Below, in pieces: positions 51,736 through 63,700 of a stretch of DNA of 64,000 nucleotides. Position 1 is the stretch's first letter. Each line of letters begins with the position of its first letter. The DNA is taken from positions 744,001 through 808,000 of the forward strand of contig QPFY01000010.1 in NCBI GenBank assembly GCA_003665825.1. The letters run 5' to 3'. The stretch is from Microbotryum silenes-acaulis (lineage: Eukaryota; Basidiomycota; Microbotryomycetes; Microbotryales; Microbotryaceae). A program made the position numbers and the translations under genes. The notes below the pieces were generated by a model. That model did not search any database and was not told the origin of the DNA. It was given only the letters and a program-made list of their open reading frames with translations.

Positions 51736-51755
51736 CCCCCCCCCCCCCCCCCCCC
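51736..51755. repeat. Poly-C homopolymer (20 nt)
   Basis: Longest C run in the window; uninterrupted. It lies inside the gene-poor stretch. Confidence 0.95.
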
Positions 51756-52493
51756 TCCTTTTGCCCTAGGGTGGTTTCCTTGTTTGCGTGGAACGGCCAG
51801 CAGGGTGGATGCTCAAGAATGCTTGTATGAGTCCCCCCTTTCTCTCTCTCTCTTCCTTTCTGGTGGTTCAGATGTTGGCAAGAATTTGGGCCACACCCCC
51901 TTTCTCCTTTTCCGGCTTTTGGACCCGAGTTGGTTGCGTTGGATCGGCAAGAAGGATCGCTCTTTGGGTCAAGATTCTCGCGACACGGCGAGCCTCGTTC
52001 GGGATTTTTGTTTGGAACGTTCGCTCGGCTCGACGGCTTAATAGCCAGCGCTCGAGACTCAGCTAACGGAGGCCTTCTGGCGCTGTCGGGGTGACGACTA
52101 GCTGGGGCTTGGCTGCGGCCTGTTAGTCCCTGGGGACCTCTATCTTTGGCTTCGACACCTCCGTTGGCCCCTCCGTAGGCCCCTCGGGTGTGTTCTCCCC
52201 CCCTCCCCTTTGTTGTAGTATTCCTGCTTCTCCGTGTTTCTGGTCGTATATGTCTCCCTTCTTTCTATGTGCCCCCCGTTTATCGCGCATCTTCGCTCCC
52301 GATCCTGGGATGTGAAGCGGCAGCAGATTCACCGCCCGTTGGAGTCCGAGTTAGGTGCTCGGCGGGTTTTGATCTGCGGGGCGCCCTTTGCGCGCAGGGG
52401 TTTGATTTTCACCCATCTGCTTGTCGTCATTGCTTAGAACCTCTTATAGCTCTTTTTGTAGCGGTCCCAGCCAACCCGATGGATTGCAATTTA

Positions 52494-52858
52494 TGAGCCC
52501 CAGTAAAACAAAAACTAAAAAAACTGCCAGGCTATTGCAATTCGTTGACTCTAAGTCCTACTTGGACTCTGTGCCAACCTTCTGCGGCAGCTCCGTGCGG
52601 CCTCACTGGGAAGACTTACAGGCATGGTTCTATAATAGATCCTCACAGAACTCAGATTCCGTCGGGCGACGTAGAAATCTTCTATTGAGCACATACCTCA
52701 GCCAACCGTATCGCGCAGAGAATAGTGAGCAGGTCAAACCAACGGCCGACTTACCCGGCTCGGGCTCCGAAGACTTGGGCAGTGCTGCTGCGAGCTGGAT
52801 CACGATCAGTTTGATGACGCCGGGGACGAACAGAGATTGCCACTCACCATGGAGTTGA
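52494..52858 (+). CDS. Possible orphan ORF (about 121 codons)
   Basis: An ATG at 52494 opens MSPSKTKTKKTARLLQFVDS and the frame stays open to 52858. Residues 15-80 have a balanced composition with aromatic residues (RPHWEDLQAWFYNRSS, LLLSTYLSQPYRAE), which looks more protein-like than the other frames here. It is not similar to any family I know. It may be a fragment of a degraded mobile element, a small lineage-specific gene, or chance. The frame immediately upstream is open to 52421 without an obviously better start. Confidence 0.25.
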
Positions 52859-54340
52859 GAGGAAGCCCTCAGTATAGGTCTCATACATCAGATGCCATCT
52901 CATCGAGCTGGACGAGCTGAACGGCTGCTCACCGGCTCACCTTAAGGCCCCTGTCGAAGCTCAGGCGGATGAGATGCTGCTCTCGCACGTGATTATCGAT
53001 ATCACGATAGCAGCAAGCAGTCAGTTAACGTCACTCAGTTGCTTAGATGTCTATGTACGATTCTGTGCTGTGTGTGCTCCAAGATTGACAATGTGAGGGG
53101 TGCATGAAGACGCCCGAGGTGTCATGACGAATGACTTTGACTCGGAGCATGGCGTCGTTGGAGAAGGCCAAGAGCTCGTCAAGACAAACGACAAGGCCAA
53201 TACATAGAACGATTGAGATTACAATGCTTCCAATTGGCTAGCATCAGTTGACCCAGAGTAACAAGCCAAGGATGACTCAGATCATTATCGCTACCGCGCA
53301 CCACGCCTCACCGGCGCAGGAGTTCGACCTCAGAACGAGGAGCTCGATAATGACGTTGAGCACCGATCGCACAAGTCTTCGCATTAATGAGTGACATGGA
53401 GGTGATTAAAGGTGAGAGCTCAATCTGATGTTAAAGGACGAATGATGCTGATGAAGCTGTTGAGTCAAGTCTATCGAGTTGGTGATGACACGGACGCGGG
53501 TCGGGTCGAGTCAAGTATGCGAGCGTGGGAGAGGCAGGAGGAGGGCGCCTTGCGTCGTGATCAACATGCGCAACAAGTTCGTGACTGAGCTCGAAATATT
53601 TCACAAGAGACCCGGTATATCGGTGAGCTCAATAAGGAATCTGAAGGTATAATGCAGGATTTACACCAGCACTTGTATTCACATCTCATGATTTAGAACC
53701 TCTATTTCAGATCCAACTTGAAGATTTCACACTGTTGGAGCAGCTCCAACCCAGCACATGCCCTCCGGTCGCTTAGTAGAAAGTTCTCTCGTTGAAGCGG
53801 CCTAACGGGGCAATACTGGCTTCGTCGGTTCGGATCATAGTCTCGATGTCACGATCGCAGTTGTAGTCCCGAGCAACCGCGGTCACGAAGTTGCGACTGC
53901 GACCAACTTCGGCATCGGCGGCGTGCGCAATTCACCGCGGTCAACTACGGTCGCGCCGGATTTCCCGTAAGGGGCCGCTGTGCCACGCTGTGCCTCGCTG
54001 TGCCAGGCGCCAGGCTGCACCAGGCTGCACCAGGCGGGCAAGCACCCGACAGCTGCAAGCTCGCGCTCCTGGCACGACCCCTCTTTCTCTGCCCACCTGC
54101 GTGCACTTGCTTCCGCACCTTACACAACAGCGAGCCCGGTTCTCAGTTCTCTGATCCAGATCCTGTACACGCTCTCTCAGAGGCTACCGTCTTTGCGGTT
54201 GTCGCTGGCGTCGCAGCGAGTCAGCCGGATCGAACTCCCCCGCATCACAACGAGCAGCGCCCCTACACGGCTTCTCTGCGCCCCAGCCTCATCCTCTGTC
54301 CAAGTACAAAGACCAACCCAAGATTATCCAAGCCCCTACG

Positions 54341-57300
54341 ATGAGTGACTCCGCTGCGGACGAGATCCGCACAGCGCAGGCTGCACGCCGCGAGGCCAAG
54401 CGAGCCGCACAGGCGACCCAACGCCCCGAGTCAGAGTCCAACAAGGTGTCGATGAGCTCCGTCTCGATGGACCTCGACGTTTACGACGGAGCGTCCAAGG
54501 GGTCTCGATTCGCCAAACACGACCTCAGCATCTCCGCGGGGCCGTCGACGAACGAGGATGACGAGCAGCTCGACGAGTACGGCAACCCTAAGCCCGTTCG
54601 TCTGCTCGATTCATGTGAGTGGCGGTAGACACAGCAACTTGTCCCTGTATGAGAGGTCTTGACTGACTTTGAAGTTGTGTCATCGTCTCTGCCCTCGCAG
54701 TCACCGCACCGAAGCATCTGATCAATGAGTTCGCTGACGACGACGCCGAGGATCCATTCGCGGCGACGGCCAAATCCCGACAAGTTGCGTCACGCCAATC
54801 AGAGTACCACGCCAGGCGTTTCAATCGAGAATCGGCGGTGCAGGCGGATGCGTTCGCCATGGACGACGCGCCCAAGACGGGTGGCGACGACGAGTCGACG
54901 ACCTACGCCGACCAGATGCGTCGCGCCGAAATCGAGCGAGAGGAACAACGGGTTCAGAGAGCAATCCAAAAGAAGCAGGAAGAGGCTGCTGTTGCTGGAA
55001 CGTCGGAATCGACGGAGAATGCAGTCACCGCGCCCGATGAAACCCCACGAGGGCGGCAGAGCTGGAACGTCGACGAAGACGATCGGCCCCGCGCCAGCAT
55101 GGTCGATGCCCTCGAGTCCGGTGGTACCAAGCGCAGTGGCGAGTGGGACGATGTCAACACTCAAGGAAAGGAGGCTGCTGCTGCCGCCGCCGCTCCCAAG
55201 AAGAAGCGTTCGAGGTGGGACGAGACTCCTGCGCAAGCGGCGACGGCCGGCAGTGGAGCGCCGGGGGAAACGCCACGACGATCTCGGTGGGACCAAACGC
55301 CGGTGGGCGTAGCACAGACTCCAAATGCTGCAGGTCTTTATGGGGCCATGACCCCCTTCAATGGCGCGACCGGTAGCAATGCCTCGATCCCTGGAGCAGA
55401 CCAACTCATTGACCCTCGCAACCGGTACCTCTCGGATGAAGAGTTGAACCAAATGCTCCCGACCGAGGGTTACGAGATTGTCGACCCGCCAGCAGGATAC
55501 GCACCGATCCGAACACCGGCACGCAAGCTGCAAGAGACCCCGATGGCAATGAACGGCGGCGGCTTCATCATGCAAGAAGATGCGGCGAGCGCTTCCATGC
55601 TGGGTATTACCCAGGAATTGCCGACCGAGATTGCAGGCGTCGGAGATCTTCAATTCTTCAAGCAAGAAGATGCGACTTACTTTGCCAAGGTAAGCTTCAC
55701 ACCGAAATTCGTGCCAGCAAACGGCCTGCTTATTCTGCTGCTCGTGTTCCACAGATTTTGGGTGACCAGGATGAGAGCGAACTCTCGATCGAGGAGCTCA
55801 AGGAGCGCAAGATCATGCGCTTGTTGCTCAAGATCAAGAACGGCACCCCGCCGATGCGAAAGACGGCTTTGCGACAAATCACCGACAAGGCGCGCGAGTT
55901 CGGTGCAGGCCCCCTCTTCGACAAGATCTTGCCACTGCTGATGGAGCGGACACTCGAGGATCAGGAGCGACACTTGCTCGTCAAGGTCATTGATCGCGTC
56001 CTATACAAGCTCGACGATCTCGTCCGACCCTACGTGCACAAAATCCTGGTCGTCATCGAGCCTTTGCTCATCGACGAGGACTACTATGCCCGTGTCGAGG
56101 GTCGTGAGATCATCAGTAACCTCTCCAAGGCAGCTGGACTGGCTCACATGATTTCGACGATGCGACCCGACATCGACCACGCCGACGAATACGTGCGCAA
56201 CACCACCGCTCGCGCCTTTTCCGTCGTTGCCAGCGCGCTTGGTATTCCCTCCCTGTTGCCTTTCCTGAAGGCCGTATGCCGATCCAAAAAGTCTTGGCAA
56301 GCTCGCCACACGGGTATCAAGATCATCCAACAGATCGCAATCATGATGGGCTGCGCGGTTTTGCCCCACCTGAAGAATCTGGTCGAAGCGGTCGCGCATG
56401 GCCTCGAGGACGAGCAGCAGAAGGTGCGAACGATGACCGCGCTGTGCATCGCTGCTCTTGCCGAGGCTGCGGCGCCTTACGGTATCGAGTCGTTCGACAG
56501 CGTGCTCAAGCCGCTATGGACGGGTATTCGCAAGCACCGAGGCAAAGGTCTTGCCGCCTTCCTCAAAGCAATCGGTTTCATCATCCCCCTGATGGACCCT
56601 GAGTACGCCAACTACTACACCCGTGAGGTGATGGTCATTCTCATCCGAGAGTTCCAATCGCCCGACGAGGAGATGAAGAAGATTGTGCTCAAGGTTGTCA
56701 AGCAGTGCGCGAGCACGGACGGAGTGCAGCCGGCTTACGTCAAGGAGGAGATCCTGCCCGAGTTCTTCAAGAACTTCATGGTGCGCCGGATGGCACTCGA
56801 TCGCCGCAATTATCGACAGGTCGTGGAAACGACGGTTGAATTGGCACAAAAGGCGGGTGTATCGGATATTGTGGGGCGCATTGTGAACGATCTCAAGGAC
56901 GAGAGCGAGCCGTATCGCAAGATGGTGATGGACATCATCACACAGGTTGTCGCAGGTCTCGGAGCAGCAGATATCGACGAGCGGCTCGAGGTTCAGTTGA
57001 TCGATGGTATCATCTACGCGTTCCAAGAGCAGTCGGCTGAGGATTACGTCATGCTCGAAGGCTTTGGCACGGTCGTCAATGCGCTCGGCATTCGCGTCAA
57101 GCCCTACTTGACCCAGATCGTTTCGACAATTCTGTGGCGACTCAACAACAAGAGTGCAAAGGTGCGCCAGCAAGCCGCCGACTTGACGACGAAACTTGCC
57201 GTCGTCATCAAGCAGTGCGAAGAGGATGCGCTCCTATCCAAGCTCGGTGTCGTCCTCTTCGAACAGCTCGGTGAGGAGTACCCCGACACCCTCGGTTCGA

Positions 57301-58407
57301 TCATCGCTGCAATCGCTGCTATTGCCAACGTCGTGGGTATGACACAAATGAGCCCACCTGTCAAGGACCTATGTACGTCCTTGCTCTCAATTTCGAACTG
57401 TAGACCCGTGGCTCATCTGCTAATTTGCGGATATTTGCTTCTTTCTCTGGCAGTGCCTCGAATGACGCCCATTCTTCGCAACCGTCACGAAAAGGTGCAA
57501 GAAGCATCGATCAACTTGATTGGTCGTATCGCTGATCGTGGAGCGGAGTTCGTTTCAGCCCGCGAGTGGATGCGAATCTGCTTCGAACTGCTGGATTTGC
57601 TCAAGGCCCACAAGAAGGCGATTCGTCGCGCGGCCGTCAACTCGTTTGGCTATATCGCCAAAGCCATCGGACCCCAGGACGTGCTGAGTGTGCTGCTCAC
57701 CAACTTGCGGGTGCAGGAGCGACAGTCGCGTGTATGTAGTACGGTCGCGATCGCCATCGTAGCCGAGACGTGTGGACCGTTCACCTGCATCCCCGCCATC
57801 CTCAACGAGTACCGCACCCCGGAACTCAATGTCCGGAACGGCTGCTTGAAGGCCATGTCGTTCTTGTTCGAGTACATTGGCGAGATGGGCAAGGACTATA
57901 TCCACTCCGTGGTGACGTGCCTCGAAGACGCGTTAACAGATCGGGACTTGGTTCATCGACAAACCTCCGCCACGATCGTCAAGCACTTGGCGCTCGGAAC
58001 GGCCGGTCTCGGTGATGAGGATGCTTGCTTGCATCTGCTCAACCTACTCTGGCCCAACATCTTCGAAAGTGAGTAATCCGCTGGTTTGATTCCAGCCGCT
58101 CGGGAATTTACTGATAAGGTCTTCTTACCTCCCCCGACCCACAGCGAGTCCACACGTCATCGGAGCGGTTCTCGACGCGATTGAGGCGATGCGGATTGCG
58201 CTCGGCCCCGGCGTCTTGCTGTCATACATCATGCAAGGCCTGTGGCACCCAGCTCGAAGGGTTCGAGAAGTGTACTGGCAGATCTATTCGTCGCTGTACA
58301 TGGGAGCCCAGGATGCGCTGGTGCCTTACTATCCTACTATCCCGGAGATCTCGGACGAGCGAAATGACTACGAGGGGCGGTCGCAGTTGCTGATGATGTG
58401 GGTCTGA
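54341..58407 (+). CDS. HSH155: Splicing factor 3B subunit 1 (SF3B1/Hsh155/Prp10)
   Basis: Largest subunit of the U2 snRNP SF3b complex, which clamps the branch-point/U2 duplex. Five exons join in phase (54341-54614, 54701-55689, 55755-57372, 57454-58068, 58145-58407) to 1252 aa, close to human (1304) and fission yeast Prp10. The N-terminal part has the TP-rich, U2AF-ligand-like RSRWDETP and SRWDQTPVG repeats and [13 protein letters not shown]. The HEAT-repeat superhelix from about residue 420 is nearly full length: [60 protein letters not shown] and [16 protein letters not shown]. It continues with [20 protein letters not shown] and [14 protein letters not shown]. The region equivalent to the human cancer hotspot Lys700 (QQKVRT) keeps its Lys. 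The C-terminus [19 protein letters not shown] and a short tail end at 58407. Confidence 0.97.
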
Positions 58408-58879
58408 CCGCGTCCAAGTCTAGGAATACTTTTGGATTTTCTTCCCGGGTTTGTTTGCAATTGTATCGTCTTCTTTCGAACTATGCACGTGCGGCCGATC
58501 GGCCTGGACTTACCGTGACGACGCGAAGCTCCGGCCCCACGGGTAGAGCCTGGTAGAGCCTGGTAGAGCCTGGTAGAGCCTGGTAGAGCCGAGGTGCAGC
58601 GAGGTGCATGGGCCGCTCTCAACGGAACGGTCCTTCTGTCCTTAGCACCCAGCTCAAGCCCATACCATCGTCGGTCCCTTCACCAGTACGCCTGCGCTAC
58701 GACGGCGGGCTCAAAGTCAGACCTCATCAGGCCTCGTCAGACCTCGTCTGCCAAAGTGGTCTCGGCCTGAGGTCGTCTGACACGTCGCGGCGCGTGGGTC
58801 TCGCTGCGTCGCATCGACCTCCGCAGGACCGTCCACGTTGCCCAGTCGCTGCAGCCGCATTCGACACGCAGCAATCGAG
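58408..58879. other. Intergenic between SF3B1 and methyltransferase
   Basis: 472 bp holding the SF3B1 3' flank, a five-unit 10-bp repeat (58541-58590), a partial duplication cagacctcatcaggcctcgtcagacctcgtc (about 58715-58747; short units of about 10 bp) and the upstream region of the next gene. Confidence 0.6.
58541..58590. repeat. Five-unit 10-bp tandem repeat (tggtagagcc)
   Basis: Five consecutive 10-bp units; the last four are identical (tggtagagcc, 58551-58590) and the first has g in place of the first t. It is immediately followed by gaggtgcagcgaggtgcatg, itself a 9-bp near-duplication. Confidence 0.9.
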
Positions 58880-60529
58880 ATGGGGAGCAAGTATGCTACT
58901 CCGGGGCTGACTCCCAAACCGCAGCAGACGATGCTGTCCTTCTTCATCACGCTTCTAATTTTTGTCGTCGTCGGCTACTTCGCCCTGTTCCCGCCCACGC
59001 GGACGCTTAGTCGATTTCGCAGTCGACTCGAAGGCATGTTGCTACGGATACCACTCCCTTCGTACCTCGGTCCACCGTCCGATCTCGCCATCGCCGTTCG
59101 CTCGTTCAGCGACTACCACCACGCTCAGTCGCAAGCGCTGAACCCGCGATGGCGGTCGTACGAACGCTTACCTCGCAAGCAGCGAGCGTTGGGGGACAAG
59201 CTCGGGTGGAAGAACAAGCTACACAAGGTCGAGGAAGCTGTCTCGGTCAATGCTCGGATATGCGAACTCCTCGGCGTGCTGGGGATGGATGAGGCGAGGC
59301 GCACGGGGGAAGTGCTTGGGTTCAGGAGTCGATTCAGCAGGCAAGACGGCAGGGTCATCGAGGTGGGAGAGAATTTGAGCAGGCAAAGGCGGACGAGATC
59401 ACTTTGGCTCAGAACTCATGCTCGCATTCACGCAGGTTCTCAAGCACTTTGTGCGAGATTGGGGTGAGGAAGGAAAGTCGGAACGTGATGCTCTCTTTCC
59501 CCCGATCCTTGATGCGCTCACGACCGAATTCCGCGGACGGATAAAGAGTGGGGAGAAGCCTAGGGTCCTCGTTCCGGGGTCGGGGCTCGCCCGGTTAGCA
59601 TACGAAATTGCTTTGAGTGGTTTTCATGCGACAGCAAATGATTGTCAGTCTTTCGTGTTGAGCTCCATCTAATTCCGAGTCCTGACGTCGACGCTACGCT
59701 TCACTGGCTCAGACTCTCATTTCATGAACATCGGAGCGTCCCTAATCTTCAAGGCCACAACAAGGACAAACGAACACATCGTGCACCCCTACTTGCACAC
59801 GTTCTCGCACCATCGATCGACCGACTCGATGATCCGCGGTGCTCGGTTCCCTGACGTCGTGCCGTCGAGGGATGCGGATCTCGAGTTCAAGTCAGGGGAC
59901 TTTTTGCGCCTCTTTCCTGAGCCATCCTCGTTCGACGCCATCACGACGCTGTTCTTCATCGATACTGTGAGTCCCTATCACGCGATAGTGATCACAATTT
60001 TATCATCACATGCTGAAGATGTCGAGTGAACCCTAGGCGTCCAACATCGTCTCGTATCTCGAGATGATCTGGCGACTGCTCAAGCCCGGGGGCCTCTGGA
60101 TCAACGAAGGACCTTGCTTGTGGTATGGCACACCGAGAATGGCATTTGCGTCAGTTCTCCTGCTACTTGGATTGACTTTGATCGCTCGCCGCTAACTAAC
60201 ATGTTCACTGAGCAGGATGGACGACATCGTGCGACTGGCCGAGCTGATCGGCTTCGTGATCGAAGATCGCAAGACGATCAAGGAAGCCCGGTACACGTCC
60301 GATACAGAGGGTGAGCTTGCCATGGAGTAAGAGACACTTCTTCAAGTACTAACAGAAATTGTTACCGGGGTGAAATGATTCAGGAATGTACATGTAAGCC
60401 CCTTCCGTGTTCGACCATTGTCGTTGCTCCCTAAGACTGAGTTACTATCTTGCCCGTTGCAGGTTTGCATACGACTGCGAATTTTGGATCGCAAGGAAGC
60501 CAACTGCAGTGGGTACTCGCACGTCCTGA
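58880..60529 (+). CDS. N2227-family methyltransferase (carnosine N-methyltransferase-like) with N-terminal membrane anchor
   Basis: SAM-dependent methyltransferase of the CARNMT1/N2227 family (yeast YNL092W). The ATG at 58880 (MGSKYATPGLT) is the first in frame. Residues 18-37 (MLSFFITLLIFVVVGYFALF) are a strong hydrophobic segment, so the enzyme is probably membrane-anchored. The conserved region follows: SFSDYHHAQSQ, LKHFVRDWGEEGKSERDAL and the SAM-binding VLVPGSGLARLAYEIALSG. After an intron it has FMNIGASLIF, HTFSHHRSTDSMIRGARFPD and FDAITTLFFIDTASNIVSYL. It continues with IWRLLKPGGLWINEGPL and, in the last exons, YDCEFWIARKP before TGA 60529. Introns lie at about 59350-59420, 59645-59711, 59969-60036, 60120-60215 and 60313-60463; the first is not well resolved. 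The physiological substrate in fungi is not known. Confidence 0.87.
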
Positions 60530-60765
60530 TCTCGTAGTGTAATGGGGGAACGGTGCCTTTGAATGAAACATGGGAATACATGCACAATTACGCGCAGCGC
60601 TGCGTATAGGTGCGCCTCGAATCGTATTATAAAAGGTATGTCGAGGTGGGGGTGCGAAGACAGATCAGGACAACAGATGACAACATAAAGGAACGAAGTC
60701 GCAATGAGACTGGGAAAGATGCCCACTTCCGAACCGGGAGGTATAGGAGGCAGAGAGGGACGGTA
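60530..60765. other. Short convergent gap
   Basis: 236 bp between the convergent methyltransferase and glyoxal oxidase stops; it should hold both 3' UTRs. A palindromic-looking gcgcagcgctgcgta lies near 60591-60606. No gene is seen. Confidence 0.5.
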
Positions 60766-63700
60766 TCAAACGGTGTCGTCCACGCCCGAGGTCCTCGACA
60801 AGATGTTGGCGGAAGCGGACTTGGTCGAAGGAGGGCTCGCACCAGTGCCGACCATGACACGCTTGCCCTGGGAGGGAACGTCGTCCTCTAGAACCCAGAG
60901 CCATCCGTAGCCGGGAGGGTAGTACGTGGTGTCGATAGGACCGGTGAAAGTGAGCCGATCGTTTTGGATCGACGTCACGGGGAGCTCGAGCCAACGCTGG
61001 TTCATGTGCACGCCGTGAGTCGAGAAGCCGATGTCGTTCACCACCATCCGGATAGTCGAGGTCTTACTGGTGCGAGAGAAGCGAACGGTGTAGGACGCCC
61101 CGTAGTTCACGCCCGAAGGGACCGAGCGCAGCACCGGTCTCGGGAGCGACATGTACGGCGGCGACAGGTATTCGGTGTTGAATCGAGTCATGTAGGACTT
61201 CGTCGACACCCGATCGTTTGGGTTGCTTCCCGCAATGATGATCCTTCCGTCGGGGACGAGCGAGGCTGTCGAGTGGTACAAGCGCTCGCTCTTGCTCGAG
61301 GGGAAGTTGGTGCTGAAGCGAGAGCCCGCAGGGGCCACCGGGTCGTACAAGGTCGGACGGTAGGCCGGGTTTCCGGCGTTACTTGCGCCGATTCGGTTCG
61401 CGACATTTCCGTAACCTGCAACTCCCGTCTGCGCGCCGTTGACCAGGAGGACTGTAGCGAGCGGGAGTGAGTCCGAAAGGAGTCAGACTTGGCCCCTCAC
61501 CGACCGAGGACAGACTTCGCGCGGTTGTCGTACTTACCCTTAGCATCGGGTGTGAGGATGGCGCTTCCCATGATTCGAGCCTCGGGCATCTGTTCTACCT
61601 GCCAGCCTCGGCTAGAACCGGTACCGGATATTAAGATGCGAGCGCACTGCTTGGACGTCGCAGTGTTGGAGCTAAGCGCAGTTGGATTGCCGTCGATGTT
61701 CGCCGTCGTTCCACCGCACAAAAGAACTTCTGAGGCGTACTTGTTGGCGATTGACAAAGGAAGGAGGGCTGCCGGAGAGAAATTGAGCCAGTGAGACTTG
61801 TCAACTTGAGCACTTGACGGGATGCTACGATGGGGAACAGAAGCTGCTCACCTCCTGCAGCCGAAGCGGGGTAGGTAATGGCAACCCCATTCGGCATGCT
61901 GGGGAGACGGTACTCTCTGTTGTTCTTCCAGTCGTAGATCGTGGCGAGCTTGTTGGCTGCGATGAAAAGGTATCCCGTTTGAGGCAGTAGGAAGGTGACT
62001 GGGAAGAGGTTCGAGTTGAGGGCGTCTGTGCGCAATGAAAAATGCGATTGAACAGGCGGTCAGCAAGCATGCTTGGTAGACGTGTGTTGCCCCCTATAGT
62101 ATCTCTTCCCCCGCTACCGAGAATCCCCTTACCTGACAGAAATTCGAACGGAATCGCAAGTCCGTTGCCTTTGGGGGGGAACTACTCGATGGTGGGGTTG
62201 TCCTGTGAACGACAGTGGGGGAAGGGCGTGACGGGTGAGAACCAGTTTTCACTCGAGCGGTAGGTCCCGGGAAGGGGCAGCTCTCACCGTGGATGCTTTG
62301 TTGTTGAATCCACCGGATCTGGTACCTATTCTCATACCGTTTGGAAGTCAGTACTGATTGAGCAGGTCGTCGAACGGCCACTGCCACCCACCTCCGATGA
62401 TAATGATCGAGCCATCCTGAAGGCGCGAAGTGGAGGGGTACCAACGCCTCGAAGTGAGGCGGAGCTTGTTAGGCCATTCTTGAACGTCGCAACTTCCACC
62501 GACCTGGCAAGGCGTGAAAAGTCGGATTGCATTGACGCCATTCTGCGAAAACGTGTTCGACGATTCAACGCCATTGCCTCCGATAGACACCACTGAGCGT
62601 GTGCGCCAAAGTTGTTCCAGTCAGCAAATAGCTTCTCGCAGAAGTCGAGCTGTTCGTGAGCGCTATTGATACTCACAGGTTCCGTTAGAGAGCCATCCAC
62701 CTCCGGCGCAGAACCTGTAAGATTTGATCGATGCCACGGTGAGTTCAAGCATTGCGCTTGGAGCTCCGTCCCGACTGTTCACAGACGTCTGCGATGGTTG
62801 GGTCCACTGCACACTTACGAGTTGGTCTGCAAATTCAAGTAGCGAGACGCTCCTGAGCTGATGGTGTACACTTCACCTGTGTGCGATCGGAAGAATGTTC
62901 GGCATGAGCTCTCGGCCGGTCTCCGCGGATTATTAAGAACTGCGCATCCTCGAGCCGGCACTCACCCCAAGCGCTGTAACCTTTAACCTGTCCCGGATTG
63001 TTCTCGGCCTTGTCATAGCTGTACGTATTTCAGTGATGCGAGGATGCACGGTCAGTCAGTCTCCAATGTCGTACGAGGTTTATGGGCCGTAGCTAACTGC
63101 GTGCGAGACTCCGGGCGCGCGCCAGGCTAGGATATCGGGATCGACTAACACTGCAAGGACCAGTGATCCGAACGAATACGTCAGTGATCTTCATCTGAAA
63201 CATCCACGCGACGCCCAGTCACGTGGCGACGGGGAAATAGTGACGGTGCTTACTCTATGATTGAAAACGAATGTACGGAGGGCAAATCGGACAGACGAGC
63301 ATGGGTATACGAGGAGAGGTCGATGTTGTCAGTGCTCGGTCGACGTGACAGGAGGCCCGAGCGACGATGGCGGCTTCGAGGACGTCGGCGCCAGGGGCCC
63401 CAAAGACGGATTACACACTGGTACATTGCCCCCGTCGCAATGCGTGCCAGAACTAGATGTAATACCAGAGAAACTCACAAGTAGTTCGTCATCGCTGATG
63501 AGACTCATTTGCACTGCGCAAAAAAATCGCTTGCCACCGGGTCAGCTTTGGCCCCGCATGAGGAAGCACGGTCAAATGTCTCGATTAAGTGCATGTTGTC
63601 AATATATTGCTGTTTCATCCCACTCGTATTCCCGATTATGATTAGTTACTAGTTGTTGATATTAGTCGCCTCGCGCGTCTCGATCCTGCCACGCGCGCGC

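Larger units (their letters stand above)
50330..54340. other. Gene-poor 4 kb stretch
   Basis: The largest gap in the window. It holds a C20 tract (51736-51755), a repeat-rich block at 50849-51058, an 11-bp tandem duplication cagaggcgcgt (51656-51677), a 10-bp duplication caggctgcac (54011-54030) and one possible ORF at 52494-52858. Translations of 51780-52450 in both directions give scattered, stop-interrupted peptide-like stretches that could be an eroded element, but none matches a family I recognise. 52900-53880 shows no coding signal. The last 350 bp are CT-rich and form the SF3B1 promoter side. Confidence 0.6.

Noticed and set aside
54799..55752. 317-codon minus-strand ORF
   Set aside because: Antisense shadow of the highly conserved SF3B1 N-terminal exon.
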